Below are positions 8,595 through 15,321 of a stretch of DNA of 23,925 nt, piece after piece; positions within the stretch are counted from its first letter, which is position 1, and each line of letters opens with the position of its first letter. Location: positions 1-23,925 of the forward strand of contig DATLAJ010000072.1 in assembly GCA_035527515.1 (NCBI GenBank), written 5' to 3'. The notes beneath the pieces were generated by a model. It was given only the letters and a program-made list of their open reading frames with translations, searched no databases and was not told the DNA's origin. The position numbers were made by a program, and so were the translations under genes. This DNA comes from a bacterium. Its GTDB lineage: Bacteria > B130-G9.

Positions 8595-8746
8595 GTGGGA
8601 TACCTGAATAAAAGTCGCTGCGCTCGGCCAGTCTGCAATGACAGGCTGGAACTTGCCGCATACAATTGTGCATTAGACCTGAGGAATTAGATGTGCCGCA
8701 CGTTTCTTGAACGGGCCATGAGAGCACGGTACATCCGCCGGAATCG

Positions 8747-10063
8747 CTATTTAACAATCTTGTTCTTGGCAACCTCTTTGACCTTTTCACTGGCCGGTGT
8801 GTCCACCCGCATCTTGCTCTGGGCGAAAAGGACGACTGCCCTGGCAAGCTTCCTCCTGATGTCAAGCAGCTTCGCCATCTCAAGCGGCGGCCTGGCCGCT
8901 ATTGCCTCGATTGACAGCAGCCCCTCCTTCTCCAATACGGCAAGGTGTGCATCGTCCAGCCCGATCTCATCGACAAGTGATTTTTTGAAATGCGCAAGAG
9001 CCTCCAACCTCCGGCCCTCCTCCTCTCTGGCCAACGATTCCTTCAGAATCTGAAGTGAATACCCAGTCAACTTGCTTGCCAAAGAGACGTTCTGCCAATG
9101 TCGGCCTACCGCCTGAGAGAAATCATTGTCCGGAACAACCACTCGCGCCGTTTTCTTCTCCTCATCGATCTCAACAGACATAACCTTGGCCGGAACGAGC
9201 GCATTGCGAATATACTGCTGTGTGTCCGGGTCCCAATTGACCACGTCAATCAGCTCGCCCTTAAGCTCCCGGATAACGGTCTGAACCCTGGCGCCCCGCA
9301 CGCCTACGCAGGCGCCCACAGCATCGATGCTCTCATCGTGGGACAGCACGCTCATCTTGGTCCGCTGACCCGGGATCCTTTCCACGTCCTTGATCTCCAC
9401 TATCCCGCTCCCCACTTCGGCCACAGAGGACTCAAAAAGCCTCCTGATGAGGCCCGGATGCGCCCGAGACAAAACGACCTGTGCGCGGCTGCGGCGTTCG
9501 GCAACCTCGACCACATAAGCGCAGACCCGGTCGCCGTAGCGCAGCCGTTCCTGTGGTATCTGCTCACGTCTGTAGATCATACCCTCGGCTCGACCGAGGT
9601 CCAGAACCGTCCCTGCTGGCTCAGAGCGTATCACAAGCCCAGTAACCATCTCACCAACGCGGTCGTTGTATTCGGACTGCACCGCCTCCTTCTCGGCCTC
9701 CCTGACCTTCTGCATGATCACCTGCTTGGCGATCTGCGCGGCGATCCGGCCGAAGTCCCTCACCTGTTTCGGGAACCTGACCACATCGCCCTCGATCTGA
9801 GCGTCAGGCGGCAGACTCTTGACACGGGAAGCCTCGATCTCCAGGTCCGGGTCGGTTACCACTTCAACAACCTTCCTGACCTCGAATATCGAGGTCTCGC
9901 CGCTCTCAGGGTCGATCCTGACCTCCACGTTCTTCGGAGCCGCATCCACATCCCTGCCGATTGCTGCCGCAAGCGCAGTCTCCACCGCGCTTATCAGCTT
10001 CTCCTTCGAGATGCCCTTCTCGAACTCTAGAGACTCTATCGCCTTGATAAGCTGCTTGTTCAT
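8747..10063 (-). CDS. nusA: Transcription termination/antitermination protein NusA
   Basis: 438 residues from the ATG at 10063, chosen because MNKQLIKAIESLEFEKGISK is the usual NusA start and GGGAG lies seven bases upstream; a longer in-frame extension to 10144 would overlap rimP and has no support. Domain order: N-terminal RNA polymerase binding domain (1-130), S1 domain (about 137-200, GEMVTGLVIRSEPAGTVLDLG), KH1 (about 230-285 with GVRG at 254-257) and KH2 (about 295-345). It ends with an acidic/helical tail (about 350-412) and then a short Lys-rich end. KH2 has GRHW at 320-323 instead of the GxxG loop. NusA controls pausing, termination and antitermination. It sits 20 nt downstream of rimP. 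Confidence 0.98.
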   Translation of the reverse strand: MNKQLIKAIESLEFEKGISKEKLISAVETALAAAIGRDVDAAPKNVEVRIDPESGETSIFEVRKVVEVVTDPDLEIEASRVKSLPPDAQIEGDVVRFPKQVRDFGRIAAQIAKQVIMQKVREAEKEAVQSEYNDRVGEMVTGLVIRSEPAGTVLDLGRAEGMIYRREQIPQERLRYGDRVCAYVVEVAERRSRAQVVLSRAHPGLIRRLFESSVAEVGSGIVEIKDVERIPGQRTKMSVLSHDESIDAVGACVGVRGARVQTVIRELKGELIDVVNWDPDTQQYIRNALVPAKVMSVEIDEEKKTARVVVPDNDFSQAVGRHWQNVSLASKLTGYSLQILKESLAREEEGRRLEALAHFKKSLVDEIGLDDAHLAVLEKEGLLSIEAIAARPPLEMAKLLDIRRKLARAVVLFAQSKMRVDTPASEKVKEVAKNKIVK

Positions 10064-10083
10064 TGAATCGCTCCCGGCCCCAG

Positions 10084-10584
10084 CTACTTCCTGCCAACAC
10101 CGGCCAGAAGTTCCTGCGTCGTGTAGTGCAAACTGGCTCGCCAAATAAGCGCAAACGGTGCCTCCAGTCTCTCGCCTGATGAGAGCTCAAAAACCACCGC
10201 TGGGCCCTGTTCCCTCTGCACCACGTCTTGAATAATTCCCACGAATCTCTTCCTGTTTTCGACCATCTCAGAAAGAAAAACCTTCGCCCTCCGACCGCTG
10301 AAACGTCTGAAATCATCAGGACTCTTCAGTGCCCTCATGACCCCCGGTGACGAAACCTCCAGCACATACCTATTAGGAATAAAACCCTCGAGGTCCAATA
10401 GTGGGTTCAACTGAGAACTCAACTCGCTCAGGTCGGACACGGCAACACCGCCCACCTTGTCAACCAAAATCGCCAAAACCCACCTACTTTCATGCTTCCT
10501 GTAGTCAATCTCAACAAGCTGAAGACCGAGCTCGGCACAAACCGGCTCGGTCAGAGCCCATGCCTTATCGGCTATCATACTCAT
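10084..10584 (-). CDS. rimP: Ribosome maturation factor RimP
   Basis: 166 residues from the ATG at 10584, which has AGAGG six bases upstream; the in-frame upstream ATG at 10614 lacks a binding site and would lie almost on top of the transcription start. The family hallmarks are LGLQLVEIDYRK, then YVLEVSSPGVMRALKSPDDF (usually SSPGxxRPL; the Pro is Ala here) and FSGRRAKV, followed by an SH3-like C-terminal domain (FVGIIQDV, ERLEAPFALIWRASLHY). RimP helps 30S subunit assembly around S12. It is the first gene of the rimP-nusA-infB unit, directly behind a strong promoter. Confidence 0.97.
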   Translation of the reverse strand: MSMIADKAWALTEPVCAELGLQLVEIDYRKHESRWVLAILVDKVGGVAVSDLSELSSQLNPLLDLEGFIPNRYVLEVSSPGVMRALKSPDDFRRFSGRRAKVFLSEMVENRKRFVGIIQDVVQREQGPAVVFELSSGERLEAPFALIWRASLHYTTQELLAGVGRK

Positions 10585-10632
10585 ATCTCGCCTCTGCGCA
10601 CACGCTTCCACCAAGCGCTAGGATCATAGATT

Positions 10633-10661
10633 ACAATAGACTGCTCCGCGATTTCTGTCAA
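10633..10661 (-). promoter_or_regulatory. Sigma70-type promoter of the rimP-nusA-infB unit
   Basis: On the minus strand there is a perfect TTGACA (10656-10661), a 17-nt spacer, and TATTGT (10633-10638). The predicted start point is near 10626, giving a leader of about 40 nt before the rimP ATG at 10584. This is the best promoter seen in the window. Confidence 0.75.
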
Positions 10662-10967
10662 ATGTTTTCGGCTGCGTCGACGAGTCGCTGTGCATGCAAG
10701 AAATGGTCGAAGGCTCCACTGGCATGAATAACGTTATCGCCCCATCGTGCTCCCCTAAGGCTGCATAGGTTCCGTGCGGCTTCGACAGACCGCAGTCTTT
10801 CTATGCGCAGTGTTGAGGTAGGGAACTTAGGCTAGCGTATTACGCTCGATACGGAACGCTCATCTGCTCCATGATGCAATGGGCAAGCCAGAACCCAATC
10901 CCTCCGCATAAGTGCAACCATGACAGTGCTTTAGGCCAGATGCACCGGCCCGGTGTCCTTCCCGGGA
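10662..10967. other. Non-coding stretch between rimP promoter and the PQQ-propeller gene
   Basis: About 300 bases with no convincing gene on either strand and no tRNA. Next to the stop of the PQQ-propeller gene lie two short overlapping GC palindromes (CACCG-GCC-CGGTG at about 10943-10955, and CCCGG...CCGGG just after). Neither is followed by a T-run, so they are at most weak, possibly factor-dependent, terminator structures. Confidence 0.5.
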
Positions 10968-12494
10968 TTAATGAATCGTTACGCCCACCGCCGATGTCTC
11001 CGAGAAGTTTATCAGCGTCCCTGGCACCATCGCGGCCGAGTAGAATGTGTAATGCCCGAACAGCGAGCTATCTGCTATCGGCATGTCGATGAGCGTCCCT
11101 GTGCCCGAGGCGCCTCCATCCAGCGTGAACCTTGTGTAACCCCAGTCCGTAACCCAGCCCGGATAGAACAGCAGTGTATCGCCAAGCATAACCGCAACAT
11201 AGAAATCGACGGTGAGCCGTCTCGAAGGATTCAAGAACGTAACAGAATACTTCAGCGACTCGCCCACCGTGAGATCATCATCCGCGACAGAGCCAGTAAG
11301 AGATGGCGCTCCGGAGCCACCCTGGTCCCGGAAGCCAATCACCTGTGCCTCGTCTTTGGCGGTGCAGATGTATAGCGTTCCTGTCGGGCCGATGACTGGC
11401 GAGGCGCCGGCCTTCCAGTAACCGTCCCGTGTGGTCCAGTCCAGGACTATGCCGTCCGAGCGCATGATGTAAATGTTGCCTGGCTCAGTATAGACATATA
11501 TCTTGCCATCGCTGTCTATAAGAGGGGAGGCCTTGATCGCTCCCACGAGCTGACCTGCCCAAACCGTCCGGCCGGAAGAATCGAACTTGCGTATGTTACT
11601 GCCTTCATCGCCGACCACAATGCTGTCCGGGCCAGCGTAGGCCGCCGATGCGCTGATGGGCATCGGGAAGGCATCCGACCATCGAAACTCGCCCTCTCTG
11701 TTGACGCACGTGAATGCCCCGTTGGTCGATCCAAACAGGATTAGGCCAGCATCGGTCAACACAGGTGTTGCATGCAGCTCTCCGCCAACGCTGTAAGACC
11801 AGCTCGGAAGGCCGCTCTTCGTAACTGCATACAGTTTCCCATCCGTTGCGCCGACCAAGAGAAGCTCGTCGTCAATTGTTACCGATGAGGTATAAATGGA
11901 AGCGGAAGTGAGCGGTAAGGACCAGTTTAGCGATCCGTCCGACTCGCGCAAGGAATACAGATTGCCGGCGTAGTTGCCGAAATAAACGTTTCCATCGAAG
12001 CTGGAAGACGGGCCGTTGAAGATAGCAAAGCCGTCGCCCGCACCGGTCGAGTAGCTCCACTTGAAATAGCCATCCAGACCAGTGCAATAAATGTCGCCGT
12101 TATCGTTCCCAAAAATGACGCGGCCGTTGGGTGTTATCAGGGGAGAGCCACCGGTCCCGACGATGCCTGACGTTGGGAAGGACCATCTGATCGTGCCTGT
12201 GGGGCTGATGGAGTAGAAGTAGGTGTTCATCGAACCGACGTATAGGTTAGCGTCCGCGTCCATCGAGGGCGTCCCAAAGAAGCCTTTTAAGAAGCCGCCT
12301 GTCGGTGGGATATTGACCTCCAGCGCCACGTCAAGCGCCGATGGTCCTACCTGTAGAGAATGTCCCGTATGGTGTGTGTCATATCTAAACTGCGGGCAGA
12401 ATGTGTGAACCGCATTGGCAGATGCCAGTCCACTAAAGAACACTATCACAATGATGACGCTGATGACGGTAGCAATCCCTTTCATCCTTCTCAT
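10968..12494 (-). CDS. Secreted PQQ-like beta-propeller repeat protein
   Basis: 508 residues from the ATG at 12494; a GTG immediately before it (12497) is an equally placed alternative. A signal peptide is clear: basic start MRRMKG, hydrophobic core to about residue 20, then GLASANA. The bulk (about 35-385) consists of PQQ-type blades with recurring patterns such as LYVGSMNTYFYSISPTGTIRWSF, GRVIFGNDNGDIYCTGLDG and VYFGNYAGNLYSLRESDGSL. The C-terminal 110 residues form a separate beta-rich domain (DDDLTVGESLKYSVTFLNPS to the end) that I associate with secreted proteins of candidate phyla. Such propellers act as binding scaffolds, and no quinone enzyme residues are evident. It probably acts outside the cytoplasm; the ligand is unknown. 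Confidence 0.88.
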   Translation of the reverse strand: MRRMKGIATVISVIIVIVFFSGLASANAVHTFCPQFRYDTHHTGHSLQVGPSALDVALEVNIPPTGGFLKGFFGTPSMDADANLYVGSMNTYFYSISPTGTIRWSFPTSGIVGTGGSPLITPNGRVIFGNDNGDIYCTGLDGYFKWSYSTGAGDGFAIFNGPSSSFDGNVYFGNYAGNLYSLRESDGSLNWSLPLTSASIYTSSVTIDDELLLVGATDGKLYAVTKSGLPSWSYSVGGELHATPVLTDAGLILFGSTNGAFTCVNREGEFRWSDAFPMPISASAAYAGPDSIVVGDEGSNIRKFDSSGRTVWAGQLVGAIKASPLIDSDGKIYVYTEPGNIYIMRSDGIVLDWTTRDGYWKAGASPVIGPTGTLYICTAKDEAQVIGFRDQGGSGAPSLTGSVADDDLTVGESLKYSVTFLNPSRRLTVDFYVAVMLGDTLLFYPGWVTDWGYTRFTLDGGASGTGTLIDMPIADSSLFGHYTFYSAAMVPGTLINFSETSAVGVTIH

Positions 12495-12500
12495 CACAGT

Positions 12501-12510
12501 TCACCTCCTT
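12501..12510 (-). promoter_or_regulatory. Strong Shine-Dalgarno sequence of the PQQ-propeller gene
   Basis: On the minus strand AAGGAGGTGA is a near-perfect anti-16S match, 6 nt from the GTG at 12497 and 9 nt from the ATG at 12494. It fixes the start to this pair and predicts high translation. An AT-rich TATATA lies just upstream (about 12522-12528), but without a recognisable -35 box. Confidence 0.75.
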
Positions 12511-12587
12511 GTTCTGACATCTATATATTTTGTTGATCTTGTCGCGATTCTCTCGATTCGCCCTGGTCTGACCCAATCGGGCACCGT

Positions 12588-12609
12588 AGGGGCGGTGCTT
12601 GTCCGCCCT
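12588..12609. repeat. REP-like GC palindrome
   Basis: The plus strand reads TAGGGGCGG, a 7-nt loop TGCTTGT, then CCGCCCTA. The stem is six perfect pairs (12590-12595 with 12603-12608) plus one G-T pair. It resembles the dispersed extragenic palindromes that begin GTAGGGGCGG in many environmental genomes (family resemblance from memory). It lies between the coiled-coil gene and the PQQ gene, where it could also protect or terminate transcripts. Confidence 0.45.
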
Positions 12610-12703
12610 ATGTCCGTTTGGCAAATCATAAGGAGCGTGGCACCACTACACAATGTCCATGTCCTTCTACAACGACATTTGCGACGCCAGGCCAGTCTGA
12701 GTC

Positions 12704-13549
12704 TCAAGACTGCTTGCTCTTCTGCACGTCGAGTATCAGCTTGACCTGACCGATTGGCACACGAAGGCTTTTAGCTATTGTTTCAGTATCCAACCCCTGC
12801 CTTGAAAGGTCAATCACAAGCCTCTTGGTTTTCTCCATGTCGTCCTCCTCGCTCGGGCTTGCAGCTCGCTCGTTAACGTCGGCCGGTGCAACGAATGGTC
12901 GCATGGTTCGCGAGCCCATCCTCTTGCCGGCGAGGTCTGGCGAGACTTCTGTACGTGCTCGCTTCGATTCTGAAGGCGTCCCGCTCGTCATCGCGCGCGC
13001 GGGCTTCTCAAGCCATGGTCGAGGCGGACGCGCTGACTCTCTCTGCACGCCGGCGTGTTCCGGGCCTTTCCCGGCGTGGGTTGCGGCAGGCCTAACTGAT
13101 TCAGTGGGGGGTTGTCCGGACGGTGCAGGCTTCGCACCAGCAGCCCCACCCAATGGGCCATGCAAGCTCTGGGGAACGCCCCCCGGACGCTTCCCAGTAA
13201 CCTCCGCAGCGGTCTGTCGATTGGCCTCGCGAGATTCGAGCGCCAGCTCGAACTTGTCGGAGCGCCTCACCAGCTCCATTAAAAGGCGGTCCGCACGCTG
13301 GATAGTTCGCATCAGCTCGTCCCGCTTGGCGCTGGTGTCGTCCTGAATCCTCGAGGCGACGCTCCTGTACTCCTCGATGAGTCGCTCCATGCTCTTGCTG
13401 AGCTCAAGGACGCTCGACTCCGAATCAAGCAAAGCTGACACCTCCTTGCGGACCTTTCTTTTCTCAACAAATGCGAGAAGCACGAGCACAAGAAGGACAA
13501 GGTCAAACAAGAACAGCAGGGCGTATGTCAATACCATCATCGAAGACAT
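12704..13549 (-). CDS. Membrane-anchored coiled-coil protein with C-terminal HTH-like segment
   Basis: 281 residues from the ATG at 13549; the frame extends to a TTG at 13570 that has no binding site, so the internal ATG is preferred. One N-terminal membrane segment (about 4-26, MMVLTYALLFLFDLVLLVLVLLA) is followed by a basic stop-transfer, a helical, probably coiled-coil region (about 30-105, with DDTSAKRDELMRTI), a long Pro/Gly/Ala-rich disordered linker (about 110-230), and a C-terminal 45-residue segment VIDLSRQGLDTETIAKSLRVPIGQVKLIL. That tail matches the helix-turn-helix-like end seen in DUF2802/SwrB-type proteins, which often sit near flagellar genes. Function is not established. It is the second gene of a pair with the small charged protein 55 nt upstream. 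Confidence 0.75.
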   Translation of the reverse strand: MSSMMVLTYALLFLFDLVLLVLVLLAFVEKRKVRKEVSALLDSESSVLELSKSMERLIEEYRSVASRIQDDTSAKRDELMRTIQRADRLLMELVRRSDKFELALESREANRQTAAEVTGKRPGGVPQSLHGPLGGAAGAKPAPSGQPPTESVRPAATHAGKGPEHAGVQRESARPPRPWLEKPARAMTSGTPSESKRARTEVSPDLAGKRMGSRTMRPFVAPADVNERAASPSEEDDMEKTKRLVIDLSRQGLDTETIAKSLRVPIGQVKLILDVQKSKQS

Positions 13550-13604
13550 GGCAAACCACTCGGAAGTCAAATAAAACTATCTGGACCGGGTAACGCTACC
13601 AGAG

Positions 13605-13925
13605 CTAGACAACAATGTCTATCAGGTGGTCTGCATCCTCAGCATCGAATATCTCATCGTCAGTCTTGTCTTCGGTCTGCTCATCCCGAGCAGATTCCTC
13701 GTCTTCCCTCGCCTCGCGTTTACGCTCTTCGCGGTCATCTACATGCTGGTCCTGTTCGCTCTCTTCAGTCTTCTGTATTTTGTGCGCTCGCTGATCATCC
13801 TGTTTTGCGAGCTCCGCAGCAAACATCTGCTGGTTGGCCTCGCCGTGGTGGGTTTGAACGTGTGTAACCTTCTCCGCGGCGATGGTCTGAGCGAGCGAAG
13901 TCTGCAAACTGACTGGTTCGACCAT
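13605..13925 (-). CDS. Small highly charged protein, possibly flagellar-operon associated
   Basis: 106 residues. The start is well supported: GAGGTG lies eight bases before the ATG. The N-terminal 40 residues (MVEPVSLQTSLAQTIAAEKV, then a His/Gln-rich helix with QQMFAAELAKQ) resemble small conserved proteins that I recall next to flagellar genes in several Gram-negative phyla. The rest is an extremely acidic and basic low-complexity tail (residues about 42-98, Glu/Asp/Arg/Lys) ending in DHLIDIVV. There is no signal peptide or membrane segment. Together with the DUF2802/SwrB-like neighbour it may be a leftover or outlying part of a motility locus (inference). Confidence 0.65.
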   Translation of the reverse strand: MVEPVSLQTSLAQTIAAEKVTHVQTHHGEANQQMFAAELAKQDDQRAHKIQKTEESEQDQHVDDREERKREAREDEESARDEQTEDKTDDEIFDAEDADHLIDIVV

Positions 13926-13955
13926 TTTCCATACACCTCTAATCCCGTCTTTACG

Positions 13956-13975
13956 AAGATTCGCCGAAGAATCTT
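13956..13975. repeat. Perfect 7-bp inverted repeat upstream of the small charged gene
   Basis: AAGATTC, loop GCCGAA, GAATCTT. It lies 31-50 bases before the minus-strand start at 13925. There is no T-run on either side, so it is more likely an operator or leader hairpin than a terminator. Confidence 0.45.
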
Positions 13976-14195
13976 TAGATCGGGGCCATCAGCTCGCGTC
14001 TTCTAGAGGCCCGCGCAGAACTCCCACTCGGCCCATGAGACTGCCAACTTCTGCCCTATCTGCCCCGGAGGCGTCAAGGGTTTGGCAGCATGAATGCACG
14101 ACGTTGCACAATAACCCGCAAAAGTCCCGGAGTTACCAGCTACGTATAGCACGCCGAATCAGCCGATGTGAACTGCTTTTTTGCGGTCTTGATGT

Positions 14196-14224
14196 TTCTG
14201 ACGTGAAGATTCGTGGTATATAAT
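14196..14224 (+). promoter_or_regulatory. Candidate promoter of the pterin-dependent methyltransferase
   Basis: A perfect -10 TATAAT is at 14219-14224 within GGTATATAATG. A weak -35 (TTCTGA, 14196-14201) is 17 nt upstream. The start point would be near 14231, with the gene beginning at 14275 behind AGAGGAGGG. Confidence 0.5.
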
Positions 14225-14274
14225 GCAGATTTGCTTCTTATGTATCGATAACTGCCCAACTTGAGAGGAGGGCA

Positions 14275-15153
14275 ATGACGGCGCAAAACAGCTTATGCGT
14301 GGCGACGGCGGTGGTCTCGGGAGTGCGCAGCGAGGTCTCGATCGGAGGCGACAGCGACTTCGTCATCATCGGTGAGAGGATAAACCCCACAAATCGAGCT
14401 GTGCTGACTAAATCCATCGCTGACCGTAAGTTCGATGTTCCGCTCACCTCCGCGAGAAAGCAGCTTGAGGCGGGCGCCTCGATAATCGACGTGAACGTAG
14501 GGGTGGCGGGTGTTGACGAGAAAGATGTGTTGCCAGCGCTTGTTTCGTATTTGCAGGAGCATGTTGACGCGCCGCTCTCGCTGGATTCTGCGTCGGTCGA
14601 GGCGCTCGAGGCTGCGGTTCAGGTGTATAGGGGCCGGCCAGTCATCAACTCAACAACTGGCGAGCCGGAGCGGCTGGCTAGATTGCTTGCGCTGACCAAG
14701 TCGTGCAGGGGGACGCTGATTGCGCTGCTGATGGACGAGAATGGCATACCTGAGGATGTCGATGGCCGGCTGAGGATAGCCGATAGGATCCTTAATGAGG
14801 CGTCCAAGACCGGACTTTCGCTCTCGAACATCCTCATCGACAGCGTGGTGATGAGCGTCGGCGCCTCGCCCAGAGCAGGCCGGGTGACGCTGCTTGCACT
14901 TCGCGAGGTTGTGAAGAAGTTTGGCGTTCCAACAGTGCTTGGGGTTAGCAACGTGTCGCATGGAATGCCATGTAGGCCGATACTGAACCGGGCGATGCTT
15001 TCTATCGGCATTTTTGACGGGCTGTCGTCGGCGATAACTGACCCAATGGACGAGAGCATGAGGGACGCGATCGCTGCGTGCAGGCTGCTTTCTGGTCGGG
15101 ACGAGATGGGGATGGATTACGTGATGCACTGCCGGCGCCGTTCGGCTAGGTGA
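14275..15153 (+). CDS. Pterin-binding domain methyltransferase (AcsE/MetH-like)
   Basis: 292 residues covering a single pterin-binding TIM barrel of the dihydropteroate synthase/methyl-THF methyltransferase family. Conserved steps: IIGERINPTNR (32-41), AGASIIDVNVG with Asp73, PLSLDSAS with Asp104, PVINSTTGE with Asn125, ILIDSVVMSVG with Asp189, and VLGVSNVSHGMP with Asn226, then the typical GIFDGLSSAITDPMD. This matches stand-alone methyl-THF:corrinoid methyltransferases (AcsE, MtgA) more than MetH, whose cobalamin and activation domains are absent. It would move a methyl group between methyl-tetrahydrofolate and a corrinoid protein; no corrinoid protein gene is nearby. AGAGGAGGG precedes the ATG. 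The preceding region carries a candidate promoter. Confidence 0.88.
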   Translation: MTAQNSLCVATAVVSGVRSEVSIGGDSDFVIIGERINPTNRAVLTKSIADRKFDVPLTSARKQLEAGASIIDVNVGVAGVDEKDVLPALVSYLQEHVDAPLSLDSASVEALEAAVQVYRGRPVINSTTGEPERLARLLALTKSCRGTLIALLMDENGIPEDVDGRLRIADRILNEASKTGLSLSNILIDSVVMSVGASPRAGRVTLLALREVVKKFGVPTVLGVSNVSHGMPCRPILNRAMLSIGIFDGLSSAITDPMDESMRDAIAACRLLSGRDEMGMDYVMHCRRRSAR

Positions 15154-15321
15154 GTGGTGTGGGCTTGCCAGGTGCAGGTGTAGGTCAGGTGCGGGCGCAG
15201 CTCGTGGAGCCAGCTCGGAAGCCTTGCGCAGGTGGGCGTGTGTGTTCACCGGCGATGTATTGGGTAGCCGCAGAGACCTGCCCAGACATAACGTCAACTG
15301 ACCGATGTGAAAGAGCCTGAA

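Larger units (their letters stand above)
13926..14274. other. Divergent intergenic region
   Basis: About 350 bases between the minus-strand small charged gene and the plus-strand methyltransferase. It holds an inverted repeat (13956-13975) and a candidate promoter for the methyltransferase (14196-14224). I see no tRNA, no convincing small gene and no riboswitch-like fold; no conserved cobalamin or SAM riboswitch core was recognised despite the cofactor-linked downstream genes. Confidence 0.5.

Noticed and set aside
9098-10030. 310-codon plus-strand open frame opposite nusA
   Set aside because: The minus strand encodes unmistakable NusA; the antisense frame reflects codon bias in a GC-rich gene.
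10064-10144. 27-residue N-terminal extension of NusA
   Set aside because: It would overlap the rimP 3' end, has no family support, and a good ribosome binding site lies before the ATG at 10063.
10615-10967. tRNA or small RNA in the gap upstream of rimP
   Set aside because: No T-loop sequence (GTTCGA-type) or cloverleaf arrangement was found on either strand.
13930-14000. Sigma28 flagellar promoter upstream of the small charged gene
   Set aside because: TAAAGATT fits the -35 element with one mismatch, but the matching GCCGATAA element is not at the right distance.
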